Shown in pieces: positions 47,136 through 55,436 of a stretch of DNA of 64,000 nt (position 1 is its first letter; each line of letters opens with the position of its first letter). The notes under the pieces are model-generated. The model was not told where the DNA came from and searched no databases. It saw nothing but the letters and a program-made list of their open reading frames with translations. The position numbers and the translations under genes were made by a program. The stretch comes from Ruegeria sediminis (lineage in GTDB: Bacteria; Pseudomonadota; Alphaproteobacteria; Rhodobacterales; Rhodobacteraceae): positions 186,001 through 250,000 of the forward strand of contig NZ_VCPD01000004.1 of the NCBI RefSeq assembly GCF_005938215.1, written 5' to 3'.

Positions 47136-47953
47136 TGTTCGAATGGAGCCGAACCCCGGCCAGCCCCATGAATGTGAAGGGCGTCGCGCTGGAATACGCC
47201 TGTTTCGGCCCGCCACCGTCCGAGGCGCCGACCATAGTATTGCTGCACGAAGGGTTGGGCTGCGTCGCCCTGTGGCGGGATATCCCGGAACTGCTGTCCG
47301 AACGAACAGGGCTGGGCGTGCTGGCCTACTCCCGCCAGGGCTACGGGCAATCCGACCCGGCCGACCTGCCGCTCCCGCTCGATTTCATGACGCGCGAAGC
47401 GGTGGATGTGCTGCCTCGTGTTCTCGAGCAGTCAGGAATTCGCCGCTGCATCCTGTTCGGCCATTCCGACGGGGCGACGATCGCCGCCATTTACGCGGGC
47501 AGCGTCGAGGATCACAGGGTGCGGGGCCTGATCCTCGAAGCGCCGCATTTCTTCACCGAAGAGATGGGGCTGCGGGAAATCGCCCGGGCGCGCGACAGTT
47601 TCGCGGCATCGGACATGCGGGACAGGATGGCGAAATATCACCGCGATCCCGAAGGCGCCTTTCGCGGCTGGTGCGACACCTGGCTGGATGCTGGCTTCAA
47701 GGGCTGGAACGTCTCCGAGGTAATCGACTACATCCGCGTGCCGATCCTCGCCATCCAGGGGCGCGGCGACCAATATGGCACCCTCGCGCAGATCGACGAG
47801 ATCGAAACCCGCGCCTATTGCCCTGTCGATACCGCGGTTCTCGATTGCCAGCACGCGCCGCATCACGAGGCGCGCGAGGCCACTCTGGAGGCGGTTTCGG
47901 AATACTGCGCCCGGCTGCTGCGCATCGAGGCGGCCGAGGTTGCACCGGCCTGA
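47135..47953 (+). CDS. Alpha/beta hydrolase in the box operon
   Basis: The 272-residue protein has the alpha/beta hydrolase fold: an oxyanion-hole region IVLLHEGLGCVALWRD, the nucleophile elbow GHSDGATIAA with its serine, the acid in IQGRGDQYGT, and the catalytic histidine in DCQHAPHHE. A role as thioesterase, relieving CoA sequestration, or in hydrolysing a box intermediate is plausible. Neither is proven by sequence. It starts with ATG 47135 overlapping the ligase stop (an in-frame GTG at 47132 is an alternative) and is followed by the DUF309 gene after 3 bases. Confidence 0.82.
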   Translation: MFEWSRTPASPMNVKGVALEYACFGPPPSEAPTIVLLHEGLGCVALWRDIPELLSERTGLGVLAYSRQGYGQSDPADLPLPLDFMTREAVDVLPRVLEQSGIRRCILFGHSDGATIAAIYAGSVEDHRVRGLILEAPHFFTEEMGLREIARARDSFAASDMRDRMAKYHRDPEGAFRGWCDTWLDAGFKGWNVSEVIDYIRVPILAIQGRGDQYGTLAQIDEIETRAYCPVDTAVLDCQHAPHHEAREATLEAVSEYCARLLRIEAAEVAPA

Positions 47954-47956
47954 GCA

Positions 47957-48403
47957 GTGGAACTGACCCTTCCCGCAAACGCCTACGTGCCGGGCCGGAC
48001 CGCAAGGCACCCCGAGGACACCTTTGCCGCACTTTGCGGGACGGTTGCGCAAGGGATGAACATCCGCGACATCGCCGCTTCCGACGCATGGCGCGCGGGA
48101 TGGGTTCTGTTGGATCGCGGCTATTTCTGGGAAGCCCACGAGGTCTGGGAACCGGTCTGGCTGCACCTGCCGCCAAACTCGGCCGAGCGCCAGTTCGTGC
48201 AGGCCTGCATCCAATTCGCCAACGCCTGCCTGAAAGAGCGGATGCAGCGGCCCGCGGCCGCGCTGCGGCTATGCGGCCTGGCGCGGGAGCGGCTTGCCGC
48301 AGCCGGATCGGGATCCGGATCGCGGATCATGGGGATCGATACGGCGGAACTCCACTCGCGCCTAACTGCGCTGCGTGAGCGACTCAGGAACACTGCAACA
48401 TAA
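47957..48403 (+). CDS. DUF309 domain-containing protein
   Basis: The 148-residue protein contains the DUF309 signature LLDRGYFWEAHEVWEPVWL followed by helices ending in ANACLKERMQRPAAALRL. The family is all-helical, of unknown function, and usually encoded by genes of diverse context. The start is GTG 47957, three bases after the hydrolase stop, so it is probably translated with it. Its last codons overlap a candidate BoxR operator. Confidence 0.8.
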   Translation: MELTLPANAYVPGRTARHPEDTFAALCGTVAQGMNIRDIAASDAWRAGWVLLDRGYFWEAHEVWEPVWLHLPPNSAERQFVQACIQFANACLKERMQRPAAALRLCGLARERLAAAGSGSGSRIMGIDTAELHSRLTALRERLRNTAT

Positions 48404-48494
48404 TGCATACTTAATCCCGAGGCAAATCTTGCATTTTAAGATCATTTTTCCAAATCCTTGATTTTAAACGACACTATGTATGCATTATTTTGCC
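48394..48494. promoter_or_regulatory. Candidate BoxR operators upstream of boxC
   Basis: TGCAACATAATGCA (48394-48407) is TGCA-N6-TGCA and overlaps the DUF309 stop. A second near-site TGCA-N6-TGCC is at 48481-48494, and single TGCA motifs lie between. The 159-base gap before boxC is strongly AT-rich, as expected for a promoter region, so a separate BoxR-controlled promoter of boxCBA-boxR is likely. Confidence 0.65.
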
Positions 48495-48562
48495 AGCCAA
48501 GTCTTGCCGCCCATGACTTAACATACTAAAGTGCGGCCTGCCGCCAAAGTGAGGATCCCGGA

Positions 48563-50224
48563 ATGTCCCAGCGCATCGACTTTCAGACCGACCCCACTAG
48601 ATACCGCCACTGGCGCGTCGAATATGACGGCGAGGTCGCCAACCTCTACATGGATGTCGACGAAAAGGGCGGACTGTTCCCCGGCTACGAACTGAAACTG
48701 AACTCCTACGACCTCGGGGTCGATATCGAACTGGCGGATATCGTGCAGCGAATGCGCTTCGAGCATCCCGAGGTGAAGGTCGTGGTGATGCAATCCGGCA
48801 AGGACAAGGTGTTCTGCGCCGGGGCCAACATCCGGATGCTCGGCGGGGCCAGCCATGCGCACAAGGTGAACTTCTGCAAGTTCACCAACGAAACCCGCAA
48901 CACCTTCGAGGCGGCCGAGGCGGATTCGGGTCAGAAATACATCGCGGCCGTCAAGGGTTCCTGCGCCGGCGGCGGATACGAACTGGCGCTGGCCTGCAAC
49001 CATATCATTCTGACCAATGACAGCACCTCGTCGGTGGCCCTGCCCGAGGTGCCGCTGCTGGCAGTGCTGCCGGGGACCGGCGGTCTGACCCGGGTGACCG
49101 ACAAGCGCAAGGTGCGGCGCGATCTGGCCGACGTGTTCTGCTCGGTCGAAGAAGGCGTGCGCGGTCAGCGCGCGGTCGATTGGAAACTGGTGGACGAGAT
49201 CGCCCCGAACTCGAAATTTGACGAGGTGGTGCAGGAACGCGCCCGCAAGTTCGCCGCGGCATCGGCAAAGCCGTCCGGCCTGAAAGGTATCGTGTTAGAG
49301 CCGATTTCCCGCAGTTTCGGCGAGGATGGGTCGGTCATCTATTCCCTGGTCGAAGTCGCGGTCGACAGGGATGCAGGCCGGGCCACCATAACCGTCAAGG
49401 GCCCCGACGAGGACGCCCCCGCCGACATGGATGCGCTACAGTCGCAGGGGTCGCAGGCATGGATCTTGCGCCTTGCCCGGGAACTGGACGACGCCATCCT
49501 GCACCTTCGGCTGAACGAGCGCGAACTGGGCCTGATCGTGTTTCAGACGCAGGGCGATCCGGTTCGGGTTCTGGCCCATGAAAAGCTGCTCCTCGACAAT
49601 TCGGGCAACTGGCTGGCGAACGAGATCCTGCAATACTGGAAACGGGTCCTTAAGCGGATCGACATGACATCACGCAGCCTCGTGGCGCTGGTCGAGCACG
49701 GATCCTGCTATGCGGGCGTTCTGGCGGAACTGCTGTGGGCGGTGGACCGGTCCTACATGATGCTGGAGGAGTTCGAAGGCGACAACCGCCCGCTGGCGTC
49801 GATCACGCTGAGCGACGGCAACTTTGGCACCTACCCGATGGGCAACGACCTGTCGCGTCTGGAAACACGGTTCTGGGGCGACCTCGACGCGGTGGAAACC
49901 CTCAAGGAACATGTGGGCAGGCCGCTCGAGGCGGAAGACGCCGAGGAGCTTGGGCTGGTCACCTATGCCTATGACGACATCGACTGGGAGGACGAGGTGC
50001 GGATCTTCCTCGAGGAGCGCGCCAGCTTCTCGCCCGACGCGATGACGGGAATGGAGGCCAACCTGCGGTTCGCCGGTCCCGAAACGATGGAAACCCGGAT
50101 CTTCGGCCGCCTGACCGCCTGGCAGAACTGGATCTTCCAGCGCCCGAATGCGGTGGGTCCCGAAGGCGCCTTGCAGCGTTACGGCACCGGCCTGCGCGGC
50201 GAATACAACATGGAACGTGTGTGA
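48563..50224 (+). CDS. boxC: Benzoyl-CoA-dihydrodiol lyase
   Basis: BoxC hydrolytically opens the ring of 2,3-epoxybenzoyl-CoA, releasing formate and 3,4-dehydroadipyl-CoA semialdehyde. The 553-residue protein contains two crotonase-like domains in tandem (first one with AGANIRMLGGASHAHKVNFCKF and CAGGGYELALACNHII), which is the BoxC architecture; length matches. It starts 159 bases after DUF309 with its own AT-rich promoter region and is followed by boxB after 30 bases. Confidence 0.96.
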   Translation: MSQRIDFQTDPTRYRHWRVEYDGEVANLYMDVDEKGGLFPGYELKLNSYDLGVDIELADIVQRMRFEHPEVKVVVMQSGKDKVFCAGANIRMLGGASHAHKVNFCKFTNETRNTFEAAEADSGQKYIAAVKGSCAGGGYELALACNHIILTNDSTSSVALPEVPLLAVLPGTGGLTRVTDKRKVRRDLADVFCSVEEGVRGQRAVDWKLVDEIAPNSKFDEVVQERARKFAAASAKPSGLKGIVLEPISRSFGEDGSVIYSLVEVAVDRDAGRATITVKGPDEDAPADMDALQSQGSQAWILRLARELDDAILHLRLNERELGLIVFQTQGDPVRVLAHEKLLLDNSGNWLANEILQYWKRVLKRIDMTSRSLVALVEHGSCYAGVLAELLWAVDRSYMMLEEFEGDNRPLASITLSDGNFGTYPMGNDLSRLETRFWGDLDAVETLKEHVGRPLEAEDAEELGLVTYAYDDIDWEDEVRIFLEERASFSPDAMTGMEANLRFAGPETMETRIFGRLTAWQNWIFQRPNAVGPEGALQRYGTGLRGEYNMERV

Positions 50225-50254
50225 GGGGCGCTGGCCCTTTGTCGGAGGAAAGAC

Positions 50255-51706
50255 ATGCTCGACCTGATCAACGTAAGCTACGACACCCAGATCCCGAACA
50301 ACGTGGGGCTGAGCCAGGACAAGAAGGTGCTGAAGGCGCTGGAGAAATGGCACCCCGGCTACATCGACTGGTGGAACAAGCTGATCCCGCAGAACTTCCA
50401 GGAATCGCTTGTCTACCTGCGCACCGCCGTCAGCGTCGACCCCAAGGGCTGGGCCAAGTTCGACTACGTGAAGATGCCCGAATACCGGTGGGGCGTGCTG
50501 CTGGCCCCGCAGGTCGAGGAACGGGTGATCCCCTGCGGCGAACATGCCGGTCAACCGGCCTGGCAGGAGGTTCCCGGCGAATACCGCAACCTGCTCAAGC
50601 GCCTGATCGTCATTCAGGGCGACACCGAACCCGCCTCGGTCGAGCAGCAGCGGTTGCTGGCGCTCACGGCACCGTCGCTTTATGACATGCGGAACCTGTT
50701 CCAGGTGAACGTCGAAGAGGGACGCCACCTCTGGGCCATGGTCTATCTGCTGCACAAGTATTTCGGCCGCGACGGCCGGGAAGAGGCCGACGACCTGCTG
50801 CGCCGCCAGTCGGGCAGCGAGGAAGCGCCGCGCATGCTGGGCGCCTTCAACGAGGAAACGCCGGACTGGCTGTCCTTTTTCATGTTCACCTATTTCACCG
50901 ACCGCGACGGCAAGATGCAGCTCGAGTCGCTGGCGCAATCCGGTTTCGATCCGCTCAGCCGCACCTGCCGCTTCATGCTGACAGAAGAGGCGCACCACAT
51001 GTTCGTCGGCGAAACCGGCGTCGGCCGGATCGTCCAGAAAACCTGCGAGGTGATGAAGGAGAACGGCATCGAAGACCCCTTTGACGTGGGAAAGATCCGC
51101 GATCTGGGCGTGATCGATCTGCCGACGGTCCAGAAGAAGCTGAACCTGCACTACACGCTGTCGCTGGACCTGTTCGGGCAGGAGGTTTCGACCAACGCCG
51201 CAAACGCCTTCAACGCGGGGATCAAGGGTCGGTACATGGAAAACCGGCTGACCGACGACCACCGGCTGCAGCAGGACACCTATACCGTCTGGGACCTGGA
51301 AGACGGCAAGGCCGTGCAGAAGGAGGTTCCGGCGCTGACCGCGATCAACATGCGCCTGCGCGACGATTACACCAAGGACGCCGCAGGCGGCGTCGGCCGC
51401 TGGAACAAGATCATCGAGAAATTCGGGATCGACTTTGAACTGAAGCTGCCGCACGAGGCGTTCAACCGCAAGATCGGCGTCTTCGCCGACAAGCTGTTCG
51501 ACCCCGACGGCAAGGTGGTCAGCGGCGCGGATTACGACAAGGGCCTGCCGGAATGGCTGCCGACCCATGCCGACGGCGATTTCATCCAGTCCCTGATGAA
51601 GCCCTGCTACGAGCCGGGCCAATACGCGCGCTGGATCGCGCCGCCCAAGGTGGGCATCGACAACAAGCCGGGCGATTTCGAATACGTGAAGCTTCACATG
51701 GCCTGA
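50255..51706 (+). CDS. boxB: Benzoyl-CoA 2,3-epoxidase subunit BoxB
   Basis: BoxB is the oxygenase that epoxidises benzoyl-CoA using electrons from BoxA. The 483-residue protein has paired diiron motifs: E155-x2-H158 (EEGRH) and E244-x2-H247 (EEAHH). Start MLDLINVSYDTQIPNNVGL and overall length match BoxB closely. It lies 30 bases after boxC and about 120 bases before a small cysteine protein gene. Confidence 0.96.
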   Translation: MLDLINVSYDTQIPNNVGLSQDKKVLKALEKWHPGYIDWWNKLIPQNFQESLVYLRTAVSVDPKGWAKFDYVKMPEYRWGVLLAPQVEERVIPCGEHAGQPAWQEVPGEYRNLLKRLIVIQGDTEPASVEQQRLLALTAPSLYDMRNLFQVNVEEGRHLWAMVYLLHKYFGRDGREEADDLLRRQSGSEEAPRMLGAFNEETPDWLSFFMFTYFTDRDGKMQLESLAQSGFDPLSRTCRFMLTEEAHHMFVGETGVGRIVQKTCEVMKENGIEDPFDVGKIRDLGVIDLPTVQKKLNLHYTLSLDLFGQEVSTNAANAFNAGIKGRYMENRLTDDHRLQQDTYTVWDLEDGKAVQKEVPALTAINMRLRDDYTKDAAGGVGRWNKIIEKFGIDFELKLPHEAFNRKIGVFADKLFDPDGKVVSGADYDKGLPEWLPTHADGDFIQSLMKPCYEPGQYARWIAPPKVGIDNKPGDFEYVKLHMA

Positions 51707-51824
51707 AACCACAAACCCGAGCCGGGTGCCGCAAACGGTAACATTTCGTGACGAAAACCGGATTGACGGACTCACCTATTGTCCTGTTGGCTGGACCCGG
51801 CTTGTTCAGAAGGGGAGACCCGCA

Positions 51825-52001
51825 ATGCAGATCAACCGCTCCAAGGCCGAGACACCAAAGCTGGTGGCCCTCGCCGGTCAGGTATCCGCGCTGCAAGGCC
51901 CCTGTGTCGGCTGTTCCGATTGCGTCGGTCTGTGCACCGCCCTGATCGACACGCTGGTTCTGCCCGACATGATCCTGACCAAGAAACGCGAGAGTTCATG
52001 A
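51825..52001 (+). CDS. 58-residue four-cysteine small protein coupled to boxA
   Basis: This short gene is preceded by a good ribosome-binding site (AGGGGAGA) and ends with TGA overlapping the boxA ATG (ATGA), so the two are translated together. Its middle contains Cys27-x2-Cys30-x2-Cys33-x3-Cys37 (CVGCSDCVGLC), the [4Fe-4S] ferredoxin pattern, in an otherwise short basic-plus-hydrophobic protein. It could be a small iron-sulfur or assembly protein for BoxA, or a remnant leader of boxA. No family is known to me. Confidence 0.65.
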   Translation: MQINRSKAETPKLVALAGQVSALQGPCVGCSDCVGLCTALIDTLVLPDMILTKKRESS

Positions 52002-53182
52002 ACCAGCCGCTCAAGCAGCACCTGATCGACCCCGAAATCTGCATCCGTTGCTACACCTGCGAGATGACCTGCCCCGAGCAGGCCATCGAGCATGACGACA
52101 TGAACGTCGTTGTCGACGTGTCCAAGTGCAAGTTCTGCATGGATTGCATCCCGGTCTGCCCCACCGGCTCGATCGACAACTGGCGTGTGGTCACCGAACC
52201 CTATTCGCTCGAGGATCAATACGGCTGGATGGAGTTGCCTGAGCAGGAGGACGTGGCCGGGGACGAAGGCGGGCTGGAGGCGTTGGATGACGCCATCGCC
52301 GCCCTGCTGGCCGAGGCGCACAAGGGCGCGGGGGGCAAGGCCAGGGCGCCCGCGACGGCGTCAAAGCCGACGGTCAACATGTATGGCCTGGGCAAACCGG
52401 CGGACGCCAAGGTGGCCGGAAACTTTCGCCTGACGGCCGAGGACAGCGACAGCGACGTCCGCCACATTATCCTCGATTTCGGCTCCCTGCCCTTTCCGGT
52501 TCTCGAAGGCCAGAGCCTAGGGATCATCCCGCCCGGCACGGACGAAAACGGCAACGCGCATCTGCCGCGGCTCTATTCCGTATCCAGCCCCCGCGACGGC
52601 GAACGCCCCAACTTCAACAACCTCTCGCTGACCGTCAAACGCGAGGAAAAGGGGCTATGCTCCAACTATGTCTGCGACCTGAAACCGGGCGACACGGTCA
52701 AGGTGACCGGCCCGTTCGGCGCGACCTTCCTGCTTCCATCAGACCCTAACGCGCAGCTTTTGATGATCTGCACCGGCACCGGCTCGGCCCCGTTCCGCGC
52801 CTTCACCATGCGGCGCCAGCGGGAATACCCGTCGCTCAAGGGTTCGCTGATGCTGGTCTTCGGCGCCCGCAGGCCGCAGGAACTGCCCTACTTCGGACCG
52901 CTGAAAAAGGTGCCCGAAAGCTTCATGGCCAAGCATTTCGCCTTCTCCCGGCAGGAAGGAGAGCCGAAGCATTATGTGCAGGACAAGCTGCGGCAAGAGG
53001 CCGAACAGGTCGGCGAACTGCTGAGGAACCCCGACGGCCACATCTACATCTGCGGCCTGAAGGCGATGGAACAGGGTGTCGAAGAGGCGTTGAAGGACAT
53101 CGCACGCGGATTGGGACTGGATTGGGGTGAGTTGCGCGACCGCATGCGCGATGAGGGCCGCTATCACGTGGAGACCTACTGA
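51998..53182 (+). CDS. boxA: Benzoyl-CoA 2,3-epoxidase subunit BoxA (reductase)
   Basis: BoxA passes electrons from NADPH to BoxB. The 394-residue protein has two [4Fe-4S] motifs at the N-terminus (Cys15, 18, 21, 25 and Cys44, 47, 50, 54), a linker rich in Ala/Glu/Lys (about residues 85-120), then a ferredoxin-NADP reductase domain with FAD-binding RLYSVSS and MICTGTGSAPFRAF. The start at 51998 fits the conserved N-terminus; it overlaps the small protein's stop. boxR follows after 99 bases. Confidence 0.95.
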   Translation: MNQPLKQHLIDPEICIRCYTCEMTCPEQAIEHDDMNVVVDVSKCKFCMDCIPVCPTGSIDNWRVVTEPYSLEDQYGWMELPEQEDVAGDEGGLEALDDAIAALLAEAHKGAGGKARAPATASKPTVNMYGLGKPADAKVAGNFRLTAEDSDSDVRHIILDFGSLPFPVLEGQSLGIIPPGTDENGNAHLPRLYSVSSPRDGERPNFNNLSLTVKREEKGLCSNYVCDLKPGDTVKVTGPFGATFLLPSDPNAQLLMICTGTGSAPFRAFTMRRQREYPSLKGSLMLVFGARRPQELPYFGPLKKVPESFMAKHFAFSRQEGEPKHYVQDKLRQEAEQVGELLRNPDGHIYICGLKAMEQGVEEALKDIARGLGLDWGELRDRMRDEGRYHVETY

Positions 53183-53250
53183 CACCGGCCGAGCATCCGT
53201 GCCGCGAACGTCAATTTCGATTGCCCGCACGGGGCGGTCGGCGTAGTTTG

Positions 53251-53264
53251 TGCATTATTTCACA
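53251..53264. promoter_or_regulatory. Possible BoxR half-site upstream of boxR
   Basis: TGCATTATTTCACA has one TGCA and a degenerate second element with the right 6-base spacing, ending 17 bases before the boxR start. It could allow autoregulation. The match is weak. Confidence 0.35.
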
Positions 53265-53281
53265 TAAGCGACACGGGAAGC

Positions 53282-54199
53282 ATGAGCGAGATCACCAATT
53301 TCAGGGGCGACAGCACATCGCAGCGCGGCTCGGACCTTGCCGATGCGTCCGTGTCGGCCCTGATCGCCCGTGTCGGCGAACGGGTGCGGGAAGCGCGCGA
53401 GCGGCGCGGAATCCCGCGCCGTGTGCTGTCAGAAATCTCGGGCGTTTCCCCGCGCTATCTTGCGCAACTGGAAGCAGGCGAGGGAAACATCTCGATCGGC
53501 CTGCTGCAACGGGTCGCCATTGCGCTCGATCACCGGATCGAATGGCTGGTGGGCGAGGACGATCCGTGGAGTTCCGATGCCCTGCGTGTCGCGGACCTGT
53601 TCCGGGCGGCCCCAAGCGACGTGCAGCAGACGGTGCTGCGTGCCCTGAGCCCGGAACCGGACGAAGTTCTGCGCGCCCGCAGGATCTGCCTCGTCGGCCT
53701 GCGCGGCGCCGGGAAATCCACCCTTGGGAGGCTCCTGGGGCAGGAACTGGGCCTGCCTTTCGTCGAACTCAACGACGGCATAGAAGAGCAGGCCGGAATG
53801 CCCGTGGGCGAGGTCATGGCGCTCTATGGGCAGGAAGGCTACCGCAAGCTCGAAGCGCAGACCGTCGAGCGGGTGGTCGCGACCCATGACTCGTTGGTTC
53901 TCGCCGTGGCAGGCGGCATCGTCGCCGAGCCGGACACCTACAACACCCTGCTCAGCCATTTCCACACCATCTGGCTGCGCGCCTCGCCGGTCGAACACAT
54001 GGACCGGGTGCGGGCGCAGGGGGACGAGCGGCCGATGGCCGGGAATCCCGAAGCGATGGAGCAGCTCAGGTCGATCCTGACCAGCCGCGAGGCCTTGTAC
54101 GGCAAGGCGCAGGCGCAGCTGGACACCTCGGGTCAGACCGTCGAGACGTCGCTGGCGCAACTCAAGTCCCTGATCGAAGAGCGCGGGTTCCTGAACTGA
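53282..54199 (+). CDS. boxR: BoxR-type transcriptional regulator (XRE HTH + shikimate kinase-like)
   Basis: The 305-residue protein has an N-terminal XRE helix-turn-helix (RGIPRRVLSEISGVSPRYLAQLEAG, about residues 42-66) and a C-terminal shikimate kinase-like domain with Walker A GLRGAGKST at residues 139-147. This is the architecture of BzdR and BoxR, which bind benzoyl-CoA and release repression of benzoate genes. It ends the plus-strand box locus, and several TGCA-type candidate sites lie in that locus. It converges on the ycaQ-like gene. Confidence 0.95.
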   Translation: MSEITNFRGDSTSQRGSDLADASVSALIARVGERVREARERRGIPRRVLSEISGVSPRYLAQLEAGEGNISIGLLQRVAIALDHRIEWLVGEDDPWSSDALRVADLFRAAPSDVQQTVLRALSPEPDEVLRARRICLVGLRGAGKSTLGRLLGQELGLPFVELNDGIEEQAGMPVGEVMALYGQEGYRKLEAQTVERVVATHDSLVLAVAGGIVAEPDTYNTLLSHFHTIWLRASPVEHMDRVRAQGDERPMAGNPEAMEQLRSILTSREALYGKAQAQLDTSGQTVETSLAQLKSLIEERGFLN

Positions 54200-54217
54200 C
54201 TTCGACGGGTCTCCGGG

Positions 54218-55432
54218 TCACTTGGGTTCGCGTAGCCAGCCATCGTCAAACAGGACCCTGTCCATCCCGGTGAAGCGGCGAACCCGCTCCAATTCGGCCT
54301 CGAGCCGCCGGGTGCGGGCTTGCGACCACTTGACCGACCGCTCAGGCCACAGCGCGCGCACCCTCAGTTCTCCGTCATCCCGATGCGCCTTCATGTCGAT
54401 CCGGCCCACAAGCTTGTCACCTTCGAGCAGGGGGAAGACATAGTAGCCGTAGACCCGCTTCGGTTCGGGGACGAAAACCTCGATCCGGTAGTGGAATCCG
54501 AACAGTCGCTCGGCCCGCTTGCGGTCGCGCAGCGCCGGATCGAAGGGGCTGAGAACGCGCATCCGGCCCGGCGGTGGGGCAAGGCGCGCGACCCGTTCCC
54601 CCACGTCGGCCCGAGTGAAGACCTTGCGCGGGCGGCCATCGGCGCATTCGATCTCGGCCCATTCGATATCGCCGCTCGCCAGCGCCCTTTCGCACCAAGC
54701 CTTCGCCTCGGCCGGAGTGACCGTATCCCAGAACGCCGCCAGTTCCCCGGATGTGGCAAAACCCAGCCGGTCCAGCGCTGCGTTGCACAGCCAATCCACC
54801 GTCGCCTGCTCATCACACGGCGCGGCGCCGGGGCACAGATGCGCCTCGATCACCCGTTCGGTCAGGTCGTAGCGTTTCTGGAACCCCTCGCGCCCGATGA
54901 CGGTCAGCGCACCGGTGCGCCACAGGTATTCCAGCGCCGTCTTGGACGGGTGCCAATCCCACCAGCCGCCCGAGCCCTTCTTCTCGTCCCGGCCCACATC
55001 CGAGGAACTGACCGGCCCGTGGTCGCGGATGTGCTGCAGAACCGACTCGAACCGCGCCTCGAACCCGTCGCGCCGCCAGTTCTTCCAGCGTCGGGCCAGA
55101 AGATCGGCGTCGCGCTGAAACCGCAGATGCCAGTGGCGGAAAAACTCCATCGGAATGACGGCGGCATCATGCGTCCAATGCTCGAACAGGCCACGATCCC
55201 TTTCGTAGAGCCGCTTGAGGTTGTCGGAGCGGTAAGTCGGCCGGCGCGCGAACAGGATCATGTCATGCGCGCGGGCAATCGTGTTGATGCTGTCCACCTG
55301 AACAAAGCCGAGCCGGCGGATCAGGTCCTGCAGGTGTTCACCCTTGGCCGCCCCGGCCGGCGGTTCGACCAGGGCGTGCCGGTCCAGGAACAGCGCCCGC
55401 GCGGCCCGGTTGTCCAGTCGCCGAACCGGCAC
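54218..55432 (-). CDS. Winged helix DNA-binding protein, YcaQ crosslink-repair glycosylase family
   Basis: The 404-residue protein matches the HTH_42 (DUF1006) family: LGFVQVDSINTIARAHDMILFAR, the central winged-helix arrays, and the C-terminal YGYYVFPLLEGDKLVGRIDMKA. Members such as AlkX (YcaQ) in E. coli and AlkZ in Streptomyces unhook DNA interstrand crosslinks. A DNA glycosylase role is likely by family. The gene starts 4 bases after the LacI-type regulator's stop on the same strand, and probably shares its transcript. Confidence 0.88.
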   Translation of the reverse strand: MPVRRLDNRAARALFLDRHALVEPPAGAAKGEHLQDLIRRLGFVQVDSINTIARAHDMILFARRPTYRSDNLKRLYERDRGLFEHWTHDAAVIPMEFFRHWHLRFQRDADLLARRWKNWRRDGFEARFESVLQHIRDHGPVSSSDVGRDEKKGSGGWWDWHPSKTALEYLWRTGALTVIGREGFQKRYDLTERVIEAHLCPGAAPCDEQATVDWLCNAALDRLGFATSGELAAFWDTVTPAEAKAWCERALASGDIEWAEIECADGRPRKVFTRADVGERVARLAPPPGRMRVLSPFDPALRDRKRAERLFGFHYRIEVFVPEPKRVYGYYVFPLLEGDKLVGRIDMKAHRDDGELRVRALWPERSVKWSQARTRRLEAELERVRRFTGMDRVLFDDGWLREPK

Positions 55433-55436
55433 CGGC

